From GWE2-40-63 sp050251815 (GTDB lineage Bacteria > Bacteroidota > Bacteroidia > Bacteroidales > SZUA-534), in contig JBFWMB010000006.1 in the NCBI GenBank assembly GCA_050251815.1, positions 1-64,000 on the forward strand: a stretch of 64,000 nucleotides of DNA. Reading direction: 5' to 3'. A program made the position numbers and the translations under genes. The notes below the pieces were generated by a model that saw only the letters and a program-made list of their open reading frames with translations, was not told where the DNA came from and ran no database searches. Position 1 is the first letter of the stretch. Every line of letters begins with the position of its first letter. Below, piece after piece: positions 1-7,254 of this stretch.

Positions 1-120
1 TATCTTCAATCCTATTTGGATGAATTTTGCTACAAATTAAACCGTAGATACTTTGGTGATAAGGTTTTTGACAGACTTGCCATTGCTATGTCTGATAATT
101 ACTGGTATAATAATGACTAA
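1..120 (+). CDS. IS1595-type (ISXO2-like) transposase, C-terminal end only
   Basis: The first frame is open from the window edge to a TAA at 118-120 and gives 39 residues beginning YLQSYLDEFCYKLNRRYFGD. The block YLDEFCYKLNRR is what I know as the typical end of the DDE domain of ISXO2-like transposases (IS1595 family), where a YLxEFxxRxNRR segment lies near the C terminus. The catalytic residues would be upstream, outside the window, so I cannot say whether the element is intact. No clear terminal inverted repeat was recognised in the 60 bases before the next gene. The family call rests on this one motif. Confidence 0.68.
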   Translation, partial: YLQSYLDEFCYKLNRRYFGDKVFDRLAIAMSDNYWYNND

Positions 121-182
121 TCATAATTGATTTTAATTCAAAACAAAAAACCTTACTTTAGTAAGCATTAAAACTACGTATT

Positions 183-797
183 ATGCACATTGCAATAGCC
201 GGAAATATTGGATCGGGTAAAACTACCTTAACCCGCTTACTGTCGAAACATTATAAATGGGAACCCCATTACGAAGATGTTGAAGAAAATCCGTATTTGA
301 ACGATTTCTACAACGACATGCAACGTTGGTCATTTAACTTGCAGATTTATTTTTTGAATAGTCGCTTTAATCAAATACTGGACATCCGAAAATCGGGCAA
401 AACGGTTATTCAGGATCGGACCATCTACGAAGATGCTCATATTTTCGCGCCCAACTTACACGCCATGGGGCTTTTAAGTTCGCGCGATTTCGACAATTAT
501 TTTTCACTTTTTCAGTTAATGAATTCGCTGGTTCAACCACCCGATTTATTAATTTACCTGCGTGCATCGGTGCCTACGCTGGTAAGCCAGATTCAAAAAC
601 GAGGACGGGATTATGAAAATTCCATCCGGCTCGATTACCTGAAACGACTGAACGAACGTTACGAAGCCTGGATTGGAAAATACGACCTGGGAAAACTTTT
701 GGTTGTTGATGTGGATAACTTAAACTTTAGTGAAAAAAACGAGGATTTAAGTTACATTATCAATAAGATTGATGCTGAAATACACGGGCTTTTTTGA
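183..797 (+). CDS. Deoxynucleoside kinase (dNK family)
   Basis: A 204-residue P-loop kinase that should phosphorylate deoxynucleosides (deoxyadenosine/deoxyguanosine type) for salvage in the cytoplasm. Visible are the Walker A loop GNIGSGKT at residues 7-14, the conserved ERS/DRT-type motif as DRTIYEDAHIFA at 78-89 with the base-stacking and catalytic acidic/arginine residues, and a lid arginine cluster (KRGRDYE, 139-145). Length matches the bacterial dNK family (about 200-220). The ATG start lies 62 bases after the transposase stop. The next gene overlaps or abuts the stop codon, so the two are probably co-transcribed. Substrate preference cannot be read from the sequence. Confidence 0.9.
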   Translation: MHIAIAGNIGSGKTTLTRLLSKHYKWEPHYEDVEENPYLNDFYNDMQRWSFNLQIYFLNSRFNQILDIRKSGKTVIQDRTIYEDAHIFAPNLHAMGLLSSRDFDNYFSLFQLMNSLVQPPDLLIYLRASVPTLVSQIQKRGRDYENSIRLDYLKRLNERYEAWIGKYDLGKLLVVDVDNLNFSEKNEDLSYIINKIDAEIHGLF

Positions 798-808
798 TTT
801 CCACTGCC

Positions 809-1489
809 ATGCTCACAAAAAATGTGATTCCCTTTTTAAGCGATTTAGCACACAATAACAACAAAGCCTGGTTCGATGCAAACAAAGCGGGTTATCAACA
901 AGCACTGGCTGATTTTACTGACTATGTTGGACAACTAATTGCCCACTTTGCGCAAACCAATCCGCAACTAAATGGTTTACAGGCAAAAGATTGTGTGTTT
1001 CGTATCTATCGCGACGTGCGCTTTAGCAAAGATAAAACGCCTTATAAAAATCATTTTGGTGCTTACATTGCTCCCAATGGAAGAAAAAATAAGCTTTCGG
1101 GGTTCTACATTCACATTGAACCCACGGGACAAAGTTTTACCGGTGGTGGCATATTTATGCCCGAGGCTCCGGTTTTAAAGGCCTTACGTAAAGAATTTTA
1201 TCAGGTTCCTGAAGAATTGATGGAACTTTTAGGCGCCTCCGATTTTAAAAAATATTTCAGCGGTTTATGGGATCAGGACAAACTCAAAACGGCACCCAAA
1301 GGATTTCCTAAAGATTTTGAACACATTGAGCTTTTAAAGTATAAAAGCTATGTAGCCATGAGTTCCTTGTCGCTTTCGCAACTTTCAGACAACACCCTAA
1401 CGGAATACCTGAGCAAGGTTTATAAAGCAAATTACCCGCTTATCCGTCTTATTGATACCATTATTGAAGACGCCGGACTTGCACAATAA
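809..1489 (+). CDS. DUF2461 family protein
   Basis: A 226-residue cytosolic protein of the DUF2461 family (TIGR02453). The N terminus shows the family pattern FLxDLxxNNNKxWFDANKxxY, and further on come FRIYRDVRFSKDKTPYKNHFGAYI and GGGIFMPE, all typical of the family. Function is unknown. The frame is open from a TTG at 794 that overlaps the upstream stop, but the ATG at 809 puts the conserved MLTKNVIPFL at the start, so I chose it. It ends at a strong hairpin shared with the convergent gene. Confidence 0.85.
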   Translation: MLTKNVIPFLSDLAHNNNKAWFDANKAGYQQALADFTDYVGQLIAHFAQTNPQLNGLQAKDCVFRIYRDVRFSKDKTPYKNHFGAYIAPNGRKNKLSGFYIHIEPTGQSFTGGGIFMPEAPVLKALRKEFYQVPEELMELLGASDFKKYFSGLWDQDKLKTAPKGFPKDFEHIELLKYKSYVAMSSLSLSQLSDNTLTEYLSKVYKANYPLIRLIDTIIEDAGLAQ

Positions 1490-1526
1490 AAAACAGCCCT
1501 TAAAATAAATTTTTAAGGGCTGTTTT
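1490..1526. terminator. Bidirectional intrinsic terminator
   Basis: Inverted repeat AAAACAGCCCTTAAAA (from 1490) against TTTTTAAGGGCTGTTTT (to 1526). It begins at the stop codon of the DUF2461 gene. A-tracts and T-tracts on both sides let it serve both that gene and the convergent DUF2807 gene. Confidence 0.85.
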
Positions 1527-1554
1527 CTCGTTCTTTTTGAAATCTTGATTGTTT

Positions 1555-2250
1555 TTAATTGCTTCGCACGCTTCCGCCCGACGATTTTTCAATATCTTTC
1601 ATTTTTGGATTTCCACTGTATTTTATGGTTCCGCCTGAACTGGCTTCTGCTTTTAGTTCTTGGTTTGCAGTGACTTCAATGCTGGCTCCGCTGGAAACAT
1701 CAGCATCCACTTTATAGGCTTTCAACGACTCGGCATCAATACTGGAACCACTACTTGATTTGGCCGAAAAGCTTTGGGTTTCCCCTTTCAAATCGGCACT
1801 GGCCCCGCTACTTGTTTTGCACGTCGCTTCCGGTGATTTAAAGGCCACTTTCAGGCTGGCTCCACTGCTCGATGACATTTCCAGGTTTTTTGATTCAAGC
1901 AAATTCTGGGTAATAATGCTTGAGCCGCTGCTGGCTTCGAGCCGCTCAATTTTAACTGCGGTAACTTTTACCAAAACTTTAATGTTCCAACCATTCCAGT
2001 TATTACCTGACATATGAATGCGTAAATCATTTCCTTCAAGCTCGGTGATTACACGCTCCATAACATCCTCGTCGGTTGTTACTTCAACGTATTCTTTATC
2101 GCCATAGGTCAATTCCACACGAATTCCTTCGCTAACATCAATTCCGCTAAATCCTTTTACATCGCGAACTTCAGTTTTTTGTTGCGCACTTGCTGCTATT
2201 GAAACAAACAAAGCAAACATTCCAAAAGTTAGTGTTTTTAGGGTTCTCAT
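1555..2250 (-). CDS. Head-GIN (DUF2807) domain exported protein
   Basis: A 231-residue protein with a signal peptide (about residues 1-22, ending SIAASAQ), followed by a DUF2807 "putative auto-transporter adhesin, head GIN" domain. The C-terminal half is a stack of short beta repeats rich in SSGAS/SSGSS, consistent with a right-handed beta-helix-like fold. Such proteins are common and often multicopy in Bacteroidota; their role is not established. No lipobox cysteine is visible, so it is probably periplasmic or outer-surface. It is transcribed alone and ends at the shared terminator at 1490-1526. Confidence 0.82.
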   Translation of the reverse strand: MRTLKTLTFGMFALFVSIAASAQQKTEVRDVKGFSGIDVSEGIRVELTYGDKEYVEVTTDEDVMERVITELEGNDLRIHMSGNNWNGWNIKVLVKVTAVKIERLEASSGSSIITQNLLESKNLEMSSSSGASLKVAFKSPEATCKTSSGASADLKGETQSFSAKSSSGSSIDAESLKAYKVDADVSSGASIEVTANQELKAEASSGGTIKYSGNPKMKDIEKSSGGSVRSN

Positions 2251-2431
2251 AACATGCGTTTTTTAATTAAAATACTTTGCTAAATGCAAAACAAGGACGG
2301 TTTCATTTATGAGATGTTACAGCTATTTTTAATTCCATCCAGATTTCTTTAATTTTCCACAACTTTTTTCCAAATTTTTACTTTCATTTAGCAACAATTT
2401 TAATTGGATTTCTATTTAACTACCTCATATT

Positions 2432-2764
2432 ATGATTGAACTAACTTTTGCAGAGGCACAAAAAAAAGTTGATGATTGGATTAAAACCTACGGAGTGCGC
2501 TACTTCAGCGAACTCACCAATATGGCAGTATTAACCGAAGAAGTGGGCGAACTGGCTCGAATAATGGCCCGCACCTACGGCGATCAATCGTTTAAAAAGT
2601 CTGACTTAAAAAGTAACCTGGCCGACGAAATGGCCGATGTGCTTTGGGTGCTAATTTGTCTAGCCAATCAAACCGGAGTTGATTTAAGCGATGCTTTTGA
2701 AAAAAACATGCAAAAAAAGACCCTGCGCGATAAGGAAAGGCATCTGAAAAACAAAAAGCTTTAA
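2432..2764 (+). CDS. MazG-type nucleotide pyrophosphohydrolase
   Basis: A 110-residue single-domain MazG-fold protein expected to hydrolyse (d)NTPs to monophosphates plus pyrophosphate. The metal-binding pattern EExxE (EEVGE, residues 36-40) followed about 25 residues later by DExAD (65-69) is present, with the four-helix arrangement expected. It is a short one-domain form, unlike the two-domain E. coli MazG of about 260 residues. The gene lies between housekeeping nucleotide-metabolism genes (dNK upstream, deoC downstream), which fits a nucleotide-pool role. Confidence 0.85.
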   Translation: MIELTFAEAQKKVDDWIKTYGVRYFSELTNMAVLTEEVGELARIMARTYGDQSFKKSDLKSNLADEMADVLWVLICLANQTGVDLSDAFEKNMQKKTLRDKERHLKNKKL

Positions 2765-2774
2765 AAAGAATTGC

Positions 2775-2782
2775 TAATTTTG
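2775..2782 (+). promoter_or_regulatory. Possible -7 element for deoC
   Basis: TAATTTTG fits the Bacteroidota -7 consensus TAnnTTTG and lies 85 bases before the deoC start. No good TTTG is seen 19 bases upstream, so this is a weak call. Confidence 0.3.
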
Positions 2783-2866
2783 CTTCGCTTTTAAAACTAT
2801 TTTTCTTTTAATTGTTTTTAATACAGAAATATTTTCTTTTTAACAGACCTAATTCAGGAACAAACT

Positions 2867-3751
2867 ATGGAATTACTAAACAAATATCCACTGCCTTTCG
2901 ACAACAGTCAAGTAACAAATAAAGTAAACGAAGCTAAAAAACTGGCAAAAGAACTTTATAGTGCCGAAAACCTGAAACTGGCCTTTAGCTTAATCGATTT
3001 AACCACGCTAAATGCCACCGACACCTTAGCAAAAGGTCAAAAATTCGCAGAAAATGTGAATTCGTTTCAGGAAAAATTCCCAAATATTCCAAACGTTGCC
3101 GCCATCTGTGTATATCCTCCACTGGTAAAAACCGTGGCAACTTACTTAAAAGTTAAAACCGTAGGTTTGGCCTCGGTAGGTGCAGGTTTTCCTTCGTCGC
3201 AAACATTTTTGGATGTAAAATTACTCGAATGCAAACAAGCCGCTTTAAATGGAGCTACCGATGTGGATATTGTAATTTCATTGGGCACCTGGCTTTCCGG
3301 CGATTACGAAACTGTTTTCAACGAAGTTAAAGCCATTAACGAAGCCATAGGCCATTCGCACCTGAAAACCATTTTGGAAACTGGTGAAATAAAAACTACC
3401 GAACACATCTGGAATGCCAGCGTTGTGGCTATGGAGGCCGGAACAGAATTTATTAAAACCAGCACCGGAAAAATGGACCCGGCAGCTACTCCAGAGGCGG
3501 TATATATTATGTGCGAAGCCATTAAAGCTTACCATGAAAAAACCGGACGTAAAGTGGGCATTAAACCTGCCGGAGGTATGGTTACATCAGAAGACGCCCT
3601 GGTGTATATTGCCATTGTTAAAATGGTTCTTGGTGACGAATGGCTGAACAAAAAACTTTGTCGTCTGGGAGCTAGCCGTTTGGCCAACAACCTGGTTCAC
3701 GATATTATTAAATTGGAAACCGGAAAAGACGAGCCGATTACTCATTTTTAA
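2867..3751 (+). CDS. deoC: Deoxyribose-phosphate aldolase
   Basis: A 294-residue class I aldolase splitting 2-deoxyribose-5-phosphate into glyceraldehyde-3-phosphate and acetaldehyde in deoxynucleoside catabolism. The Schiff-base lysine lies in FIKTSTGK (K197) and the second active-site lysine in GIKPAGG (K233). The acidic pair in TDVDIVISLG (D132, D134) is also there. It is of the longer E. coli-like type (259 residues) with an N-terminal extension. It has its own terminator at 3772-3804. Confidence 0.95.
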   Translation: MELLNKYPLPFDNSQVTNKVNEAKKLAKELYSAENLKLAFSLIDLTTLNATDTLAKGQKFAENVNSFQEKFPNIPNVAAICVYPPLVKTVATYLKVKTVGLASVGAGFPSSQTFLDVKLLECKQAALNGATDVDIVISLGTWLSGDYETVFNEVKAINEAIGHSHLKTILETGEIKTTEHIWNASVVAMEAGTEFIKTSTGKMDPAATPEAVYIMCEAIKAYHEKTGRKVGIKPAGGMVTSEDALVYIAIVKMVLGDEWLNKKLCRLGASRLANNLVHDIIKLETGKDEPITHF

Positions 3752-3771
3752 TTCACTACCAAAGCATTTAA

Positions 3772-3804
3772 AAAGCCGGAACAAATCCAAAATGTTCCGG
3801 CTTT
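3772..3804. terminator. Intrinsic terminator after deoC
   Basis: AAAGCCGGAACA pairs with TGTTCCGGCTTT across a 9-base loop, followed by a pyrimidine-rich run. Because the next gene is convergent, it may work in both directions. Confidence 0.85.
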
Positions 3805-3809
3805 CTTCT

Positions 3810-4268
3810 TTACTGCCAAACGGGGTGTTCAAATTGCTGCCTAAAAAATTGATTCTTTATGGAATCCATTCCCCGAAATATACTATCCATGCGTTCCATG
3901 TTACGCTGAAAGCGGTTGGTAAAAAAATCATCTTTATAAAAATCATAATGCAATAAAGAATCTTCAAAAAAGAAATCAGAGAAAAAGGGAGATTCTGAAA
4001 AGAAATAGCTTTGGTTAAAATGGTTTCTAAATCGATCAAAAATACTGTCTCCAAGCAGGGTATCACCTTCAATATTCGAATAATAATATGAATATGTTGA
4101 ATCGTAGCGGATTAAATTACCCGAGTCGTCGTATTCTTTATTTACCGAAATATTGGTCTGTGGATTTATGGCAGGTTCCACCGGTTTCTTTTGTTTTTCG
4201 TCCTGACCCTGGCAACTGCTTATTTGAAACACAACAGCCAGGCAGGTAATTGCCAATACGTGTTTCAT
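3810..4268 (-). CDS. Small lipoprotein of unknown function
   Basis: I do not recognise a family. From the ATG at 4268 the protein is 152 residues, with a lipoprotein signal peptide ending in QISSC (C19). An earlier in-frame ATG at 4301 would put 11 residues before the hydrophobic core and is less likely. The mature part is hydrophilic, then very rich in Phe, Asp and Ser (repeated FFxD/FFE pieces around residues 85-125), with no cysteine motif or catalytic signature. Probably an envelope lipoprotein. It follows the hsp20 gene on the same strand, but that gene has its own terminator. Confidence 0.6.
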   Translation of the reverse strand: MKHVLAITCLAVVFQISSCQGQDEKQKKPVEPAINPQTNISVNKEYDDSGNLIRYDSTYSYYYSNIEGDTLLGDSIFDRFRNHFNQSYFFSESPFFSDFFFEDSLLHYDFYKDDFFTNRFQRNMERMDSIFRGMDSIKNQFFRQQFEHPVWQ

Positions 4269-4302
4269 AAGAATATAAATTTTAGGTTCAACAAAAAACA
4301 AA

Positions 4303-4326
4303 CCGGCTGGGCTGTTAACCAGCCGG
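4303..4326 (-). terminator. Intrinsic terminator after hsp20
   Basis: CCGGCTGG and CCAGCCGG form an 8-bp GC-rich stem around an 8-base loop. On the minus strand it is followed by a T-rich run (GTTTGTTTTTTG), 10 bases after the hsp20 stop. Confidence 0.8.
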
Positions 4327-4336
4327 AATTCTAATT

Positions 4337-4774
4337 TTATGAAATTGCTATCTGACGGGCAGGCCTTGGTTTGGCTTCCTCTTTTTTGGGAATAACAATT
4401 TTCAGAATGCCGTTATCGTACAAGGCTTTTATTTTATCGCTATCGGCCGAGTTAGGCAAGGTAAAACTGCGACTAAACGACTGGTAACTAAACTCTCTAC
4501 GGGTAAACTGTTGCCCGTCTTTGGTTTCATTTGTAACTTCCTTATCCGACGATACCGTTAACACATCGTGGTTAAGTTCAATTTTAAAATCGGTTTTTGA
4601 AAAACCTGGTGCAGCTACTTCAACCTCAAAGTCGTCGTTGGTTTCTTTTATATTTACCGATGGCAGTGTTGTGTTGGTTGAAGAATAGTTCCGGTTCGAC
4701 CAATCAAACAAATCGTTTTCAAAAAAACGGTCGAACAAAGTCGGAATTGTGTTTGAAAATCTTACAAGTGACAT
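4337..4774 (-). CDS. Hsp20/alpha-crystallin small heat shock protein
   Basis: A 145-residue ATP-independent holdase chaperone. It has the usual layout: an aromatic N-terminal arm (PTLFDRFFENDLFDW), an alpha-crystallin domain from about residue 40 to 130 (VNIKETNDDFEVEVAAPGFSKTDFKIEL... and the A-x-x-x-n-G-I-L-type YDNGILKIVIPK), and a short C-terminal tail. Length is normal for the family. It stands alone with its own terminator. No heat-shock operator was recognised upstream. Confidence 0.92.
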   Translation of the reverse strand: MSLVRFSNTIPTLFDRFFENDLFDWSNRNYSSTNTTLPSVNIKETNDDFEVEVAAPGFSKTDFKIELNHDVLTVSSDKEVTNETKDGQQFTRREFSYQSFSRSFTLPNSADSDKIKALYDNGILKIVIPKKEEAKPRPARQIAIS

Positions 4775-5000
4775 AACTCAATCCTCCATTTTTTAGTTAA
4801 ACAATTAATTGATGATTTGCTTTTTTCAAAGAAAATGCCAAACGAAAGAATTTAAAGATTTAAATCCTATTGCCTTGTTTTATAGCTTATTAAACTTTGG
4901 GTTTGTGTTGAATATTAAACTGAAAATATTTCATGGTATTTAAAATTCTGTCAAAAATTCAAGCTGAAAGGAATTTTTGTCGCAAATTATATTCATAAAA
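4775..5000. other. Intergenic region, hsp20 promoter side
   Basis: AT-rich sequence between hsp20 and the ric terminator. No ORF, tRNA or repeat seen. It must hold the hsp20 promoter, but no convincing TTTG-N19-TAnnTTTG pair was found. Confidence 0.4.
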
Positions 5001-5037
5001 AAACAGATGAGAATAAGGTTTTTATTCTCATCTGTTT
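5001..5037 (-). terminator. Intrinsic terminator after ric
   Basis: AAACAGATGAGAATAA (5001-5016) and its exact complement (5022-5037) form a perfect 16-bp stem with a 5-base loop. On the minus strand a T-tract follows. Confidence 0.92.
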
Positions 5038-5068
5038 ATACAGCAAATTGATTTCGAATATTTACTCC

Positions 5069-5803
5069 TTAAACACCTTTTGTTTTCAGCAATTCGGCTT
5101 CAAGCTGTAGGGCTTTTGGAAAAAGTATGTTATTCTCGATGTGAATGTGACGGTGCAAATCCTTTTCAAAATCTTCCAGGGCGCGGTTCGTCACTTCGTA
5201 AGTACCGCAACCATCGTCGGGAGTAAGGTAATTGTTGCTTAGCTGGCGTAATTTCCGAAACCGTTCTCCTTCCACATCGTGTTCGGCCATCATCACATTT
5301 ATCGGATCCAGAATATTTCCTAAAGCTGATGCTTCAATGCTTCCCTGTTTTTGAAAAGCAATCATTCTCTTGATGTAAGGAAACAGAATCAGCTCTTCTT
5401 TTTTCATATGAGCCGTTAAATTTCCAACAGCGCCATCGAATAACTCTTTTATCTCAAATAATTCGGGATGATGATTGCCATGAACTTCGCATAATTTAGC
5501 CAGTTTTTGTTGAATAAAAACCGACTTTTCGCTTACGTAGCTGTGATGTCGCTGCACCACATAATCGGCTAGCAAATCAATAGCCAGCTGACTAATGTAC
5601 TTTGAATCGGCATCGTCGGTATCAAGAACCTGTTGCAGATTGCTCAATAATTTTGAACTATCAGCTCCCTGATTATTGCAGGCATCGGCAATGGAGATAT
5701 TACCCCCACAACAAAAATCAATTCCTTCTTTTTCGAATATTTCGGCAGCGCGGTAGTTTAATCGGACCACCTCGCCTACTATTGCATTTACATTAAGTTC
5801 CAT
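5069..5803 (-). CDS. ric: Iron-sulfur cluster repair di-iron protein RIC (YtfE/ScdA)
   Basis: A 244-residue protein that repairs Fe-S clusters damaged by nitric oxide or peroxide. The N-terminal ScdA_N/DUF542 domain ends in the conserved CCGG at residues 31-34. A hemerythrin-like four-helix domain follows, with the His/Glu ligands of a di-iron site spread over QRHHSYV, HGNHHPEL, AHMKKEE, AEHDVEGE and HRHIHIENN. Length and domain order match YtfE/ScdA. It lies just after the cytochrome bd operon on the same strand, and a striking inverted repeat at 5841-5880 sits 38 bases upstream of its start. This fits stress-induced expression. Confidence 0.94.
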   Translation of the reverse strand: MELNVNAIVGEVVRLNYRAAEIFEKEGIDFCCGGNISIADACNNQGADSSKLLSNLQQVLDTDDADSKYISQLAIDLLADYVVQRHHSYVSEKSVFIQQKLAKLCEVHGNHHPELFEIKELFDGAVGNLTAHMKKEELILFPYIKRMIAFQKQGSIEASALGNILDPINVMMAEHDVEGERFRKLRQLSNNYLTPDDGCGTYEVTNRALEDFEKDLHRHIHIENNILFPKALQLEAELLKTKGV

Positions 5804-5840
5804 AATTCCTACTTTTAAAATTTATGGAACAAAGATAAGA

Positions 5841-5880
5841 AATAATTATAAAAGGACATTCATATCCTTTTATAATTATT
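5841..5880. promoter_or_regulatory. Perfect 16-bp inverted repeat upstream of ric
   Basis: AATAATTATAAAAGGA (5841-5856) and its exact complement (5865-5880) flank an 8-base spacer (5857-5864). It lies 38 bases before the ric start and 48 bases beyond the stop of the CydX-like ORF. It may be an operator for a dimeric regulator with AAAGGA/TCCTTT half-sites, or an AT-rich terminator for the cyd operon. The weak A/T stem and lack of a long T-run make the operator reading a little more likely. Confidence 0.5.
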
Positions 5881-5928
5881 TGTTTTTAATCTGCTTTTAG
5901 CAAACGAATATTCCTGCTTGTCGGTAGC

Positions 5929-6039
5929 TTACAGCTCTGCAGGTTCTTCAAACTTTTTAAGAGCAAAAAGCACCAGCCGATAGCTCACATAAATAAGAAC
6001 CGGCCAACTTAAAAAACTTACTATTTGTATTAAATGCAT
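5929..6039 (-). CDS. CydX-like small membrane protein (candidate cytochrome bd subunit)
   Basis: A 36-residue ORF starts 34 bases after the cydB stop, on the same strand, with a purine-rich AAAGAAAA stretch 5' of its ATG. It reads MHLIQIVSFLSWPVLIYVSY then RLVLFALKKFEEPAEL. That is one hydrophobic helix, a WP near its start, a basic patch and an acidic tail. CydX/CydH/YnhF-type accessory subunits of cytochrome bd are single-helix proteins of 30-50 residues encoded right after cydB. The position, length and topology are seen; the function is inferred. A chance ORF is possible but less likely given the topology. Confidence 0.6.
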   Translation of the reverse strand: MHLIQIVSFLSWPVLIYVSYRLVLFALKKFEEPAEL

Positions 6040-6073
6040 AATTTTCTTTTTTAAAGTTTAAATCGAGCAGCGC

Positions 6074-7234
6074 TTAATAAACATGCAGGCTGTCGTCTTC
6101 TTCCAGTTCTTTTTGCGTAAGCTGCTTGTTATTTATCGATTTCCAGGCATACCAAATGTAGGCAATTACAAAGGGCACCATTAGCGAAACCACGGACATT
6201 ACCGTTAAAGTAAACTTACTCGACGAACTGTTAAAAATTGTTAGTGAACTCTGCAAATCAAAATTTGATGGATAATAGGCTGTATTGTTAAACCCGGCGA
6301 CCATCAACAAACCCAATACCGTTAATATGGTTCCGGCTCCGGCAAACCAGATTCCTTTTGTACTCTTTTTACAGAAAACCGTGATTCCAATTCCGTACAA
6401 TACACCTATTACACCGGCAAGAAAAATTATCAGAACCAGGGGCATCTGTAAAAAGTTATGCAGGTATTTGAATTTCTCCATAAATACCTCACTGGTTACC
6501 GGGTTTACCGCAAAACCATCTTTAACCAACAGGTAAATAACAAAGAAAAGAAAGAAAACCAAAAAGGGTATGGTATTCACCACTAAAGATTTCTTTGCTT
6601 TGGGAACAATTACCTCATCGTCGATACTGTTGATGAAGTATAAGTTGGCCAAAACCCGGCTCAGAAAAAATACGGCCAGACCTAAGGCTACATTGTGAAA
6701 GGTAAGAACAGCTTCCAATCCGTACCACGGAGTTTGCCATTGCGAAATTACCGGATTATCGGGATTGGTCAGGTTCATTTTATTGATTGAAAATTCGGCT
6801 CCGTTAAAAAATGTTCCAACAGCGGTGCCTATCAACACGGTACCCAGCAATCCATTTATAAACAAAAATGCTTCGAAGGTTTTTTTGCCCAGTACATTGT
6901 TTGGTTTGGTTCGGAACTCATACGACACGGCCTGCAATACAAAAGCAAACAAAATGGCTATCCAAACCCAATAAGCTCCTCCAAAACTGGTGGAATAAAA
7001 CAAAGGAAAGGAAGCAAAAAAAGCACCACCAAAAGTTACCAAGGTGGTAAAGGTAAACTCCCATTTGCGCCCCAGGGCGTTAACCAGAATTTTTCGTTTA
7101 TCTTCGGTTCTTCCCAAACTATAAATCAGGGTTTGACCTCCCTGAACAAACATTAGAAAGACCAGAATTGCACCCAAAAGCGAAACAACAATCCACCAAT
7201 AGTGCTGCAATAAAATATAATTTGAATCAATCAT
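6074..7234 (-). CDS. cydB: Cytochrome bd quinol oxidase subunit II
   Basis: A 386-residue polytopic membrane protein, the non-haem partner of CydA in cytochrome bd oxidase, which reduces O2 to water with quinol at low oxygen and resists nitric oxide. It has about eight hydrophobic segments and the family features WVWIAILFAFVLQAVSYEFRTK and FFNGAEFSINKMN. Length agrees with E. coli CydB (379). It follows cydA by 20 bases and ends in a charged cytosolic tail. A CydX-like ORF follows. Confidence 0.95.
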   Translation of the reverse strand: MIDSNYILLQHYWWIVVSLLGAILVFLMFVQGGQTLIYSLGRTEDKRKILVNALGRKWEFTFTTLVTFGGAFFASFPLFYSTSFGGAYWVWIAILFAFVLQAVSYEFRTKPNNVLGKKTFEAFLFINGLLGTVLIGTAVGTFFNGAEFSINKMNLTNPDNPVISQWQTPWYGLEAVLTFHNVALGLAVFFLSRVLANLYFINSIDDEVIVPKAKKSLVVNTIPFLVFFLFFVIYLLVKDGFAVNPVTSEVFMEKFKYLHNFLQMPLVLIIFLAGVIGVLYGIGITVFCKKSTKGIWFAGAGTILTVLGLLMVAGFNNTAYYPSNFDLQSSLTIFNSSSSKFTLTVMSVVSLMVPFVIAYIWYAWKSINNKQLTQKELEEDDSLHVY

Positions 7235-7254
7235 AATTTCGTGTTTTATGGTAA

